Positions 8,586-17,956 of a stretch of 64,000 nt of DNA are shown here, piece by piece. The notes below the pieces were generated by a model. It saw only the letters and a program-made list of their open reading frames with translations. It searched no databases and was not told the origin of the DNA. Each line of letters opens with the position of its first letter. The first letter of the stretch is position 1. The stretch covers positions 1 to 64,000 of the forward strand of contig JAIECJ010000149.1 in the NCBI GenBank assembly GCA_029068555.1. The letters are read 5' to 3'. The translations under genes were made by a program, and so were the position numbers. The DNA comes from Lachnospiraceae bacterium. Lineage in GTDB: Bacteria; Bacillota; Clostridia; Lachnospirales; Lachnospiraceae.

Positions 8586-10478
8586 ATGGGAAAGAAGATA
8601 GCAGTTTTTTCTACCGCTTGGAATGGGGAGCATATTGGTGGGATATTAAACGGCATGCAGCAGAAGATAAATGAGACAAATAATGATATGTATATTTTTA
8701 ATACATATGGAGGGTTTGAGGAGGAAAAGGAGTTTAATGACTGTGAATATAATATATTTAACCTCGCCCTCCAGTCAGATTTTGACGGGGTGCTCATTTT
8801 ATCCAATAATATCGCATCATACAGCAGACTGGGAACACTAATGAAGCAGATCAAGGACAGGAAGATTCCCTGTATCAGCATCGAGCAGGATGTGCCCGAT
8901 TTTCATTTCATCGGTACGAATAATTATACTGCTATGTCAGAGGTAGTGGAACATTTGATTACAGTACATGGATGCCGCATTATGAATTTTGTCGGCGGAT
9001 TTCATGATCACATAGAAAACATGGAGCGGAGAAAAGCCTTTGTGGATGTACTGGTCAGACATGGTATTCCTGTGGAACAGGACAGGATACGGGATTATTG
9101 CTTTTCGAGGGAAAGCGGTGAGCAGGCATTCTGGGACTTTTATGAGATGGGAATGGAGCTTCCGGATGCAGTAGTCTGTGCAAATGATGACATGGCAATA
9201 GGGTATATAAAGATGGCAGAGCAGTTTGGGTATAGCGTTCCTGATGATGTGCTTGTGACAGGCTTTGACAATCTGTCACAGGCATATTGTAATATTCCGT
9301 CGATTTCGAGTGTGGGCAGAAGCAGGGAAAGTCTGGGCAGACAGGCTGTGGAACAGCTGCTTGGCATGATGGAAGGAAGAAAATATCCGCATGCGGTCTA
9401 TGTGAAATCCAGATTCAGTCCCAATCTAAGCTGTGGATGTGGTAAGGGCATTTGGGATTTCAAAAAAGTACAGAAGGAAAAATCGGATATGGAGTATAAC
9501 AATATGGGAATCCGGTGGAGTATTAATATTATGCAGAAGCGCCTTCTGGCATGTCAGGACGAGAAGGAGTTTTGTACGGCACTGGAAAAGGAACGGAAGC
9601 GATTCTCGTTTTCTCGTTTGTGTCTTATGATCAATCAGGAGGAATATGATCTGAATCCCTTGCCGGAAAATACGATAGAGGAGACTGACCAAAAGGGATA
9701 TCCGTCACGGATGCGTCTGCTGTTTCAGGAGGATATGGATGCGGGCAGTGCGCCGGTGATGATACAGACATCAAAACTGGTGCCAGAGAATTATCTGGAG
9801 GACGGTAAGAATGCCCATGTTTTTGTATTTCTTCCCCTGCACCTTCAGGGCAGAAATTTTGGATATTGTATACTACAGGACTGCTTAAAATATATTTATG
9901 ACGGTAATTTGTTTTACTGGGTTAGCGAGCTGAATGCAGCGATCGAGCATATCAAACAGAATTCCTGCATTAGAAAGCTGAACAGGAAGCTGGAGCATAT
10001 GTATATGCATGATTCGCTTACAGATTTGTATAATCGTTTTGCCATCAGGGATCTGGGGGAGCCTTTATTGAAAAAAAATATAGCGGAAAACAGACAGACA
10101 TTATTTCTGTTTGGAGATTTGGATGGCTTAAAGTCGCTTAATGATATTTACGGACATGAGGTTGGCGATCGGGCGATTCAGGCTGCTGCATGGATTTTAA
10201 TGCAGTCCTGTCCTGATCGTAATTATCTATGCATACGCTATGGCGGGGACGAGTTTTTGATGCTGGGTACTTACAGGGAGGATAGGAATGCCGACTGGAT
10301 AAAAAAGAAGATTGAGGACAGGGTATGCGCCTATAATGAGAAAAAGGAGCTTCCGGTTCCACTGAGTATGAGCATCGGCACGATTATCACTTCATCTGCG
10401 GATGAGGCGTCTGACATTAATTACTACATCAGTCGTGCTGATACGCTGATGTATCAGATTAAGAGGAAGAGAAGGTAA
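8586..10478 (+). CDS. Diguanylate cyclase with an N-terminal sugar-binding (LacI/PBP-type) sensor domain
   Basis: Residues 1-290 have a periplasmic-binding-protein fold like the effector half of LacI regulators (GKKIAVFSTAWNGEHIGGI at the start, later AVVCANDDMAIGYIKMAEQF and VLVTGFDNL). There is no helix-turn-helix, signal peptide or membrane helix, so it should act in the cytoplasm. A middle region (about 310-470) resembles no domain I can name. The C-terminus is a GGDEF domain with an intact RYGGDEF active-site loop, preceded by HDSLTDLYNR, so cyclic-di-GMP synthesis is expected. Start: the ATG at 8586 has GAGGG seven bases upstream and begins exactly at the PBP fold; an in-frame ATG at 8544 would add 14 residues. 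It lies between a chemoreceptor and an SGNH esterase, so a sugar cue probably sets c-di-GMP output. Confidence 0.85.
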   Translation: MGKKIAVFSTAWNGEHIGGILNGMQQKINETNNDMYIFNTYGGFEEEKEFNDCEYNIFNLALQSDFDGVLILSNNIASYSRLGTLMKQIKDRKIPCISIEQDVPDFHFIGTNNYTAMSEVVEHLITVHGCRIMNFVGGFHDHIENMERRKAFVDVLVRHGIPVEQDRIRDYCFSRESGEQAFWDFYEMGMELPDAVVCANDDMAIGYIKMAEQFGYSVPDDVLVTGFDNLSQAYCNIPSISSVGRSRESLGRQAVEQLLGMMEGRKYPHAVYVKSRFSPNLSCGCGKGIWDFKKVQKEKSDMEYNNMGIRWSINIMQKRLLACQDEKEFCTALEKERKRFSFSRLCLMINQEEYDLNPLPENTIEETDQKGYPSRMRLLFQEDMDAGSAPVMIQTSKLVPENYLEDGKNAHVFVFLPLHLQGRNFGYCILQDCLKYIYDGNLFYWVSELNAAIEHIKQNSCIRKLNRKLEHMYMHDSLTDLYNRFAIRDLGEPLLKKNIAENRQTLFLFGDLDGLKSLNDIYGHEVGDRAIQAAAWILMQSCPDRNYLCIRYGGDEFLMLGTYREDRNADWIKKKIEDRVCAYNEKKELPVPLSMSIGTIITSSADEASDINYYISRADTLMYQIKRKRR

Positions 10479-10498
10479 TGGACAAGGAGGAACAGAGC

Positions 10499-12199
10499 AT
10501 GAGCAAAGGAGTAGCAGCGCCAACAGACCCGGTGGCAAAAAGACCGTTTTTCTATCTTATACGGGAAAAGGAAATTTTTGCAAGTCCGCAGCCGGATGGC
10601 AAAGGAATACAGTTTTTGTATCAGGACAATGGAAGGCTTACGGATAGCGCCAGAATAACAGGAAACATCAGTGATCAAAGTATGCTGAATTTATTGGAAA
10701 CGACAGAAGGCTTCAGAAAATTGGTACATAGTATTGGCGTGACTGTCTCGGCAAAAGAAAGCAGCCAAAAAGCGGATTTTGTGTTTCAGATGTATGGGAA
10801 AACGGATATATATCATTCTGGTACATCTATTTGCCATACGGTGTGTTGTGATGGTATGGAGAACAGATACGTTTTAGAGGAGGAAAACTGGTCAGAGGAC
10901 GATAACGTGCCAGGGCAGATTCGCTTTGTGTTTGATGAGCCGGAAACGGTAGCGACAGTAAATGTGAAGCTGTATTTAAATGATGGGTTTGAAGCGCCGG
11001 AGGTGATAGAAGATTTTGATATTGACTATACTTCAAAGGCATATCGGGATATGATAGCACGATCTGTCATGTCAATGGGAAATACGGCAAAAATAAAGAG
11101 TGTCATAGACAGGGCAAAAAACGGTGAGCAGGTGACGCTTGCCTATATAGGAGGTTCCATAACGCAGGGAGCCGGCGCCGTACCAATTCATACGAACTGC
11201 TATGCATATCGGTCATACAAGGCATTTGCAGATCAATATGGAACGGGCGACAATGTCCGGTTTGTAAAAGCGGGAGTCGGGGGAACCGCATCGGAACTCG
11301 GGGTAGTTCGCTTTGAAAGGGATATTCTAAACTATGGGAAATGTAATCCGGATCTGGTTGTAGTGGAATATGCCGTCAATGATGAGGGTGATGAGACTAA
11401 GGGGGTGTGTTATGAGAGCCTTGTGCGCAAAATACTGAAACTGCCGAATCATCCGGCGGTGATTTTGCTGTTTCTGGTGTTTTCCTATGACTGGAACCTG
11501 CAGGACAGGTTAAGTCCTGTAGGCTGTCATTATCATCTGCCGATGATAAGCATAAAGGATGCCGTGACAGAGCAGTTTTCATGGAGCAGGGAGGAAGGAA
11601 GGGTACTGTCAAAAAATCAATTTTTCTACGACATTTATCATCCGAGTAATGTAGGACACAGAATCATTGCAGACTGCATGTCAAACCTGTTTCGTGAGAT
11701 AGATCAAAGTGATGCAGACGATGCAGGGACTGTGCTGAGACTGCCTGAGACATATGTGATTGGAGCGGATTTTGAGGATGTGCATCTGCTTGACAGAAAG
11801 GACAATACAGCAGGAGCAGTGATTGACTGCGGCGATTTTTGCAATATAGACTACAATCTGCAGTCTGTGGAGCGCAATGAAGACACCACACAGACGCCTC
11901 AGTTTCCGCATAACTGGTTTCACAAAGATGGCAGCAGACCATTTGTGATGAAAATTCAATGCAGGGCGCTGTTGATTTTATTTAAGGACTCGGCAGATTG
12001 TGATGTGGGAAGGGTATGCGTATATGTGGATAACAGGATGGCTCTCGTGGTTGATCCGCGCGAAGTAGGGTGGACGCATTGTAATGCAAAGATTGTTTTC
12101 AATGATAAAGAAAGTCGTATGCATACGATTGTGATTGAGATGGAGCGGGGGTGTGAGGACAAGCAGTTTACCATTCTTGGATTTGGGTATGTTTCCTGA
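10499..12199 (+). CDS. SGNH/GDSL hydrolase, probable carbohydrate esterase
   Basis: This 566-residue protein has three parts. Residues 1-195 are beta-rich, residues 205-400 form an SGNH hydrolase core, and residues 400-566 form another beta-rich domain. The core shows the nucleophile in YIGGSITQG (S220), the oxyanion glycine block (VGGTASELG), the asparagine block (EYAVNDEGD) and the D-x-x-H pair in YDIYHPSNVGH (D378, H381). There is no signal peptide, so it should act inside the cell, for example removing acetyl groups from imported xylo-oligosaccharides; that substrate is inferred from the xylan operon downstream. An in-frame ATG at 10478 overlaps the previous stop codon, but AAGGAGG at 10484-10490 sits eight bases before the ATG at 10499, which I prefer. 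Confidence 0.8.
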   Translation: MSKGVAAPTDPVAKRPFFYLIREKEIFASPQPDGKGIQFLYQDNGRLTDSARITGNISDQSMLNLLETTEGFRKLVHSIGVTVSAKESSQKADFVFQMYGKTDIYHSGTSICHTVCCDGMENRYVLEEENWSEDDNVPGQIRFVFDEPETVATVNVKLYLNDGFEAPEVIEDFDIDYTSKAYRDMIARSVMSMGNTAKIKSVIDRAKNGEQVTLAYIGGSITQGAGAVPIHTNCYAYRSYKAFADQYGTGDNVRFVKAGVGGTASELGVVRFERDILNYGKCNPDLVVVEYAVNDEGDETKGVCYESLVRKILKLPNHPAVILLFLVFSYDWNLQDRLSPVGCHYHLPMISIKDAVTEQFSWSREEGRVLSKNQFFYDIYHPSNVGHRIIADCMSNLFREIDQSDADDAGTVLRLPETYVIGADFEDVHLLDRKDNTAGAVIDCGDFCNIDYNLQSVERNEDTTQTPQFPHNWFHKDGSRPFVMKIQCRALLILFKDSADCDVGRVCVYVDNRMALVVDPREVGWTHCNAKIVFNDKESRMHTIVIEMERGCEDKQFTILGFGYVS

Positions 12200-12296
12200 T
12201 GAAAGATTTATATAAAAGATATTAGCGTTGTGGGCTGCAATGGCACGGAACAGGCGGTTCACGAGTCTAATTTCTGACTATTCAACGGAGGATAAG

Positions 12297-14348
12297 ATGA
12301 TGAGACGAAAGAAAAAGGTTGCCTATAGGATTACTGGAGCGATGATGGCTGCACAGATTATTGTTTTTGCAGTACTGTATTTGTTTGTAGGCAATACAAT
12401 TACAAAAAATATTCGGGAGAAAACGATTGAAAGTATGCAGACAATTGTTGATGAACGTTCACAGATTATAGAGAACTATGTACGTGAGACAGAAAGTTAT
12501 CTTACCGCATACAGCAGGGCGGGCGAGATCGGGACGCTCTTTCTGAATCCGACAGATGAGAATGCCGTTGCTGCAGCGCAGAAGTATACGGAAGTGTACA
12601 GCGGGGATATTGAAAATCTGGAGGGGATATATGCCAGTGAGTGGAATACGCATGTGCTTGCACATACGAATGCCGCGGTTGTCGGAATCACTACGAGAGA
12701 GGGAGAACCACTGAAAGCATTACAGGATTCTATGCTTGCAGCAGAGGGGGTATATAACGTGGGATTTATCTTTTCACCGGCGAGCGGGCAGCAGATTATT
12801 TCCATGTATCGCGCATGCATGGATGAAAGGGGGGAACCGGTTGGGTTAGTAGGTGCCGGAATCTATATTTCCGGTCTGAAGGAGATGTTGGACAGACTGC
12901 CCAATGCAGGCTTAGATCATGCAAAATACTATCTGGTCAATACACAGACAGGAGAGTATATTTTTCATGAGAATGAAGAAATGTGCGGGAGTGTCGCAGA
13001 GGAAAAATATGTGACCGATATGCTCGCCAAATTAAAACAAAGTAACGGGATGGCGGTTACAGATTATGTGGAATATGATGACAATGGAGTGCGCAGTATT
13101 GCCGCCTATCATTATATGCCGGACAGAAACTGGATGTTTTTGCTGTCCGATACGGCAGATGAGATTTTTGCCACGGTAAATACAGCCAGGATACAGCTGC
13201 TGATGCTGTGCAGTATCGCTTTGCTGTTCCTGATTAGTGTATCTTATCTTATTATTTCAAAATATATGAAGCCCTTGTCAGCGATCACAAAAACGCTGCG
13301 CCAGATTGCAGAGTGTGATATTACGGACCATGGAAGTATGAGAGCGTATGTCAGCCGGAATGATGATCTGGGGGAAATCGCAAATGCTTCCTGCAATGTG
13401 ATTGAATCATTGAATGGCATTGTGCGCACACTGAAAGAATGCTGCCTGAAGCTGAACAGCAAGGCGGCGGCGCTCAACGGCTCGTCGGCAAATCTGGTGG
13501 ACTGCGTATCTGATAATATTGCCACGACACAACAACTCTCTGCAAGCTTGGAGCAGGTCAGTGATGCAATTGATAAAATCAATGATGAGATCGGCAGTAT
13601 GCACCAGTCGATTGGGGAAGTTATGACAAATCTGCAGGGCAGCTCCGAATCCAGTGATGTTATGTTCGCCGATGCGAGTCAGATGAGAGAAAGTGCGAAC
13701 CGTTCTTTCCATAATACGAAAGAGCGGCTGGAGACAACGAAGGTTTCCGTGCAGGATGCCTTAGACAGTTTGAATAGCCTGTCACAGATTAATGGAATGG
13801 CATCAGAGATTTTGGAGATTGCCAATCAGACCAATCTTTTGTCAATCAACGCTTCTATAGAGGCAGCAAGGTCAGGAGAGATGGGAAGGGGATTTGCAGT
13901 AGTGGCAGGGGAAATCGGCAAACTGGCAGAGACTTCCAAGACGACTGCAGCACGGATCAGGGAATTGTGCGAATCTTCTAATGACAGTATAGAGGAAGTG
14001 AACAGCTGTGTTGAGAGGATCATGAAATATATGGAGACGGAGGTTCTGGAAAGCTTCGGCGACCTTGCTGGGAAATCCAATGAATACAGTTCTTCTGTAG
14101 AGATAATCAGACAGGGGATTGAAAAGCTGAATGTACTCATCGGAAATTTGAAGATATCTGTCGGCCAGATATTTGAGAATGTTACGGATGTAAAAAATAT
14201 ATCGGAACAGAACAGCACTGCGATCAATGATATCGTGAAAAAAAGCGAATATACAGCCGACATTGCTGCCGAGATCAGAAGTCAGTCCGATGAAAATATA
14301 CAGATGGCAGATAGTCTGGGAAATATAGTCGACGAATTTACGTATTGA
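12297..14348 (+). CDS. Methyl-accepting chemotaxis protein with dCache-type sensor
   Basis: The 683-residue receptor has a first membrane helix ([18 protein letters not shown], about 15-35), an extracellular sensor to about residue 300 and a second membrane helix ([20 protein letters not shown]). A HAMP-like region and a cytoplasmic signalling domain follow, with the tip [20 protein letters not shown]. The sensor begins with a long helix and two alpha/beta lobes, the pattern of dCache domains. Two adjacent ATG codons (12297 and 12300) follow GGAGG at 12287-12291; a longer reading frame from 12228 has no ribosome site. It lies between the esterase and the YesM-type kinase and probably belongs to the same transcription unit. 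The ligand is not known. Confidence 0.85.
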   Translation: MMRRKKKVAYRITGAMMAAQIIVFAVLYLFVGNTITKNIREKTIESMQTIVDERSQIIENYVRETESYLTAYSRAGEIGTLFLNPTDENAVAAAQKYTEVYSGDIENLEGIYASEWNTHVLAHTNAAVVGITTREGEPLKALQDSMLAAEGVYNVGFIFSPASGQQIISMYRACMDERGEPVGLVGAGIYISGLKEMLDRLPNAGLDHAKYYLVNTQTGEYIFHENEEMCGSVAEEKYVTDMLAKLKQSNGMAVTDYVEYDDNGVRSIAAYHYMPDRNWMFLLSDTADEIFATVNTARIQLLMLCSIALLFLISVSYLIISKYMKPLSAITKTLRQIAECDITDHGSMRAYVSRNDDLGEIANASCNVIESLNGIVRTLKECCLKLNSKAAALNGSSANLVDCVSDNIATTQQLSASLEQVSDAIDKINDEIGSMHQSIGEVMTNLQGSSESSDVMFADASQMRESANRSFHNTKERLETTKVSVQDALDSLNSLSQINGMASEILEIANQTNLLSINASIEAARSGEMGRGFAVVAGEIGKLAETSKTTAARIRELCESSNDSIEEVNSCVERIMKYMETEVLESFGDLAGKSNEYSSSVEIIRQGIEKLNVLIGNLKISVGQIFENVTDVKNISEQNSTAINDIVKKSEYTADIAAEIRSQSDENIQMADSLGNIVDEFTY

Positions 14349-14435
14349 TATACGCTCTTGTTTTTGCTGTTGATATGCTTCATAATAAACCATACAGGGA
14401 GGTGGGGGATTATAATATATAAACTTTATGGGTTC

Positions 14436-16166
14436 ATGAACAATATCAGACTGAGCAGGAAACTGACTATTTTGTATGTGTTATGCGTATTACTTCCGCT
14501 GATTGTGACGGACAGTGTCGTTTTGTATATTGTGTTGAATAACCAGCATGCAAAACAGCGGCATGCCATGGAAAATGAGGCGAGCGCCATACAGTACAGT
14601 CTGACAAACAGCATTGACTATGCGGCAGCTACAGCAAAGCAGATATACATGAATGAGTATATTGAACGATATCTAAATCACAAATATGCAGATGCGCTTG
14701 CGTATGTCGAGGCATACCAGGACTTTGTGAAAACCACACTGTTTAAGGGCGGTGCAGGGATGGATAACACGATCATCACAATGTACGCGGACAATCCCAC
14801 TATCGTAAACGGAGGCGAGTTCTCTCAGCTGTCAGCGATAGAAAATACCAGATGGTACCGAACTTTTGATGAGTCTGGGCAGGACACAATGCTGTATTTT
14901 TATTATGATAATGAAAAGAGTCCGGCAGTTGAGACGAAACGGAAGGTTTTGTTTTTAAAAAAGCTTGATTTTTTCAGTGGAAGCAGGTGTGACAAGTTTT
15001 TGAAAATAGAGCTTGACTACGGCAATATGGTGCGTGGTCTGGTAAAGGTGGGGTATGAATTTCCGGTATATATCTGCCAGGGGAACAGAGTCCTGCTGGC
15101 AAATGATGGCCATAGCAGTATCAATCAGGATTTTATCCAGTTTACGCTGAATGACAAAGTTGGCGTAAGCAAGGAGATGACACTGTATGGCAGTGAGATG
15201 CAGATCTATATCCTGGAACCAGAGATGGATGTGCTCAGAGACCTCTGGGATAATATGCCGCTGATCGCACTGCTTATACTCACAAACGCGATTCTGCCAT
15301 GGAAGCTGATGAGAGAGCTGAACCGCTCGCTTACAGTGAGAATCGAGCAGTTAAGCCAAGTGTTTGATAATGTGGGTGATGAGGAATTAAGCCGGATTGA
15401 TAAGATCAGTGGAAATGATGAGATTGGCAGGCTGATGGAAAATTATAACAGAATGGCAGTGCGTACAAATGACCTGATACAGACGGTTTACAAGGATCGC
15501 ATCCGGGAACAGGAGATGGATATTGCAAGGCAGAATGCGGAATTGCTTGCGCTTCACAGCCAGATTAATCCGCATTTTTTATTCAATGCGCTTGAGACGA
15601 TACGGATGCACTGTGTCCTTCACGACGAGACTGAGATTGCAGAAATGGTAGAGAAACTTGCTGTCATGGAGCGGCAGAATGTGGACTGGGCAACAGATAC
15701 GGTGGAGATCGGTAAAGAGATGGAGTTTGTTGAAGCATATCTTGGCCTGCAAAAGTATCGGTTTGGCGACAGGCTGTCGTATGAACTTGATGTAGATGAG
15801 GCGTGTATGGATATTAATATTCCAAAACTTACTGTAGTTACGTTTGTTGAGAATGCCTGCATTCATGGGATTGAGAGCAAGACGACACAGGGATGGATCT
15901 TTGTGCGCATCTATATGGAAAAAGAAGAATTATGTATAGAAGTGGAGGATACCGGCAGCGGCATGGAGGAGGAGGAGCGGCAGAAACTTCTCGAGCGAAT
16001 GCAGACTGCAAGCATTGACCGTCTGCGGGAAAAGGGAAGGGTAGGGATGGTAAACGCCTGTCTCCGTATAAAGATGGTAACAGAGAACCGGGTGAAGTTT
16101 GCGCTGGAGAGCGAAAAAGGCGTCGGCACAATGGTACAGATACGGATACCACATGAAGCATCATAG
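14436..16166 (+). CDS. YesM-type sensor histidine kinase
   Basis: After a short cytoplasmic start comes a membrane helix (TILYVLCVLLPLIVTDSVVL), an extracellular sensor of about 240 residues, a second membrane helix (NMPLIALLILTNAILPW) and a HAMP-like segment. The His_kinase domain has SQINPHFLFNALET, with the phosphorylated histidine at H380, and the ATPase domain has FVENACIHG and a glycine box (EDTGSGMEEEER). Start choice is uncertain. The only strong ribosome site, GGGAGGTGGGGG (14397-14408), is followed at a good distance only by ATT/ATA codons, while the first in-frame ATG is at 14436. The AraC-type response regulator starts 27 bp downstream. In related clusters such pairs sense extracellular oligosaccharide and switch on the adjacent importer and hydrolase operon. 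Confidence 0.85.
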   Translation: MNNIRLSRKLTILYVLCVLLPLIVTDSVVLYIVLNNQHAKQRHAMENEASAIQYSLTNSIDYAAATAKQIYMNEYIERYLNHKYADALAYVEAYQDFVKTTLFKGGAGMDNTIITMYADNPTIVNGGEFSQLSAIENTRWYRTFDESGQDTMLYFYYDNEKSPAVETKRKVLFLKKLDFFSGSRCDKFLKIELDYGNMVRGLVKVGYEFPVYICQGNRVLLANDGHSSINQDFIQFTLNDKVGVSKEMTLYGSEMQIYILEPEMDVLRDLWDNMPLIALLILTNAILPWKLMRELNRSLTVRIEQLSQVFDNVGDEELSRIDKISGNDEIGRLMENYNRMAVRTNDLIQTVYKDRIREQEMDIARQNAELLALHSQINPHFLFNALETIRMHCVLHDETEIAEMVEKLAVMERQNVDWATDTVEIGKEMEFVEAYLGLQKYRFGDRLSYELDVDEACMDINIPKLTVVTFVENACIHGIESKTTQGWIFVRIYMEKEELCIEVEDTGSGMEEEERQKLLERMQTASIDRLREKGRVGMVNACLRIKMVTENRVKFALESEKGVGTMVQIRIPHEAS

Positions 16167-16192
16167 AAAAGAGTTTGGAGGTGTGGCAAAAT

Positions 16193-17788
16193 ATGTTAAA
16201 GGTATTGCTGGTTGATGATGAACCTTTTATTGTACAGGGACTTTCCGTGCTTCTTGACTGGGAGAAAGAGGGATGCGAGATTGTTGCAACAGCACAAAAC
16301 GGCAGGGAGGCACTGGCATATTTGAGGACGAATAAGGTGGATTTGATTATAGCGGATATCAAGATGCCGGAAATGACAGGGCTGGAGCTTCTAGAGACCA
16401 TACGCAGGGAGCAGGTATCGGACGCGTATTTTGTTATACTTAGCGGTTACAGTGAGTTTTCTTATGCACAGCAGGCGATACATTATTCCTGCATGGATTA
16501 TGTGCTGAAACCTGTTGAGAAAGAAGTTTTGACAGAAATCATCAGGAAAGCTGCCAACATGTCAGCGACCAAGATCCAGCGGCAGGAGGACAAAAGGAAA
16601 CTGGAGAGGGCATATCTGGCAAGAAATGTGATATCCCTGCTGCTTGGCAAGTACGATGACATGAATCTGGAATATGTCGCGAACCACATGCATCTTTCGG
16701 GCGGAGTAAGATATATTGATATACAACTGATGGATGCTTTGAATCCGGAGGATGTGGAGGATATGGAGATGCGTTCCCGGCAGAGAAAGCTTTACCAGAG
16801 CTGCAGGGAATTTCTGAAAGAGGATGAGGCACATTGCATTCTTGATGTTTCATCAGAAGGAAATATATATGATGTGGGTTTCATCTACTGTGATTACATG
16901 GCGGCAAAAAATGACTGTGTGGAAAAGGAGTATCTCGAAAGACTTTTAAGCTACCTGAATGTTGCGCTGAAGCAGCAGCTGGTGATGCTGGTGGGAAAGA
17001 AGGTGGCAGATATTGCGGCAGTGTCAAAATCCTACGGTACGGCTTGTATGCTGAACTCCCTGCAGGCATTTCACGATCGGAAAAGCATTTACTTTTATGA
17101 GGAAGAGATCCAGGTAAATAGCGGCGGCATTCTCCTGTGCAAGACAGAACTTGACAACCTGATTTCTGCCATAGAGCAGAATGACAAGATGCGGATTCAT
17201 GAGGCGGTGGACAGGCTGTACGAGGAGCTGCGCAGGACAGGGGCAATGGGGGAGACCATCAATCTCAATATCAATTATCTCTTGTTTCAGCTGATCCATG
17301 TTGCAACAGAGCAGGACGACTGTGTAAACCAGGAAGAAATCCTGCACCTGATCAGTGAAAGCGCCTTTGAGGATGGCGCGAAAAGGGGGAGCAGGATTCA
17401 TCTGGCAAGATTTGCGTGCGAGTATGCGGAGTATCTTGCGCAGCTTCGGAAGAATGTGTCAAGGGGCGTGCTTTCGCTGATCGAGCAGGAGGTCAGGGAA
17501 CACTATGCGGAAAACCTGACCTTGCGGGATTTGGGGCAGAAGTACTACATCAACAATGCCTACCTCGGTCAGATATTCCGCAAAAAATATAACCAGTCCT
17601 TTAAAGACTATCTGAACAATTACCGTATTGAGCAGGCGGCACAGATGCTTGTGCGGACAGATGATAAGATTTATAAGATTGCGGAGGATGTGGGATATAA
17701 AAATACAGATTATTTTATCAACAAGTTTATTGCGGCAAAAGGCTGTACGCCTTCCAAATTCAGAAAACAGTCCATAAAAAAAGATTAG
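16193..17788 (+). CDS. YesN-type response regulator with AraC DNA-binding domain
   Basis: The receiver domain covers residues 1-120, with the acidic pocket LLVDDEPF and phospho-acceptor D55 in LIIADIKMPEMTG. A long linker of about 290 residues follows, then an AraC-type double helix-turn-helix at the C-terminus (NLTLRDLGQKYYINNAYLGQ ... IAEDVGYKNTDYFINKF). The start ATG at 16193 is nine bases after GGAGGTG. An upstream in-frame TTG at 16175 overlaps that ribosome site and is unlikely to be the start. It pairs with the kinase upstream and is followed by a terminator; the xylan oligosaccharide operon starting at 17957 is its most likely target. Confidence 0.88.
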   Translation: MLKVLLVDDEPFIVQGLSVLLDWEKEGCEIVATAQNGREALAYLRTNKVDLIIADIKMPEMTGLELLETIRREQVSDAYFVILSGYSEFSYAQQAIHYSCMDYVLKPVEKEVLTEIIRKAANMSATKIQRQEDKRKLERAYLARNVISLLLGKYDDMNLEYVANHMHLSGGVRYIDIQLMDALNPEDVEDMEMRSRQRKLYQSCREFLKEDEAHCILDVSSEGNIYDVGFIYCDYMAAKNDCVEKEYLERLLSYLNVALKQQLVMLVGKKVADIAAVSKSYGTACMLNSLQAFHDRKSIYFYEEEIQVNSGGILLCKTELDNLISAIEQNDKMRIHEAVDRLYEELRRTGAMGETINLNINYLLFQLIHVATEQDDCVNQEEILHLISESAFEDGAKRGSRIHLARFACEYAEYLAQLRKNVSRGVLSLIEQEVREHYAENLTLRDLGQKYYINNAYLGQIFRKKYNQSFKDYLNNYRIEQAAQMLVRTDDKIYKIAEDVGYKNTDYFINKFIAAKGCTPSKFRKQSIKKD

Positions 17789-17793
17789 ATGCG

Positions 17794-17825
17794 AAAAAGT
17801 ATAGGTTTATTATCTATACTTTTTT
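17794..17825 (+). terminator. Terminator after the YesM/YesN genes
   Basis: AAAAAGTATAG and CTATACTTTTT pair around a 9-base AT-rich loop and end in a T run. It separates the regulatory genes from the importer operon, whose first gene begins at 17957. Confidence 0.65.
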
Positions 17826-17956
17826 ATGTTTTTATATATTCTTTGTTGGGTTTTTTTAGGCAGATTTTAAAGTAGAATTAGATTACCGGATAACAAGGGA
17901 GGCAGTTTGAAAAATCAGAGATTTTCCAAACAAATTGACAAGAATGGAGGATTTTT

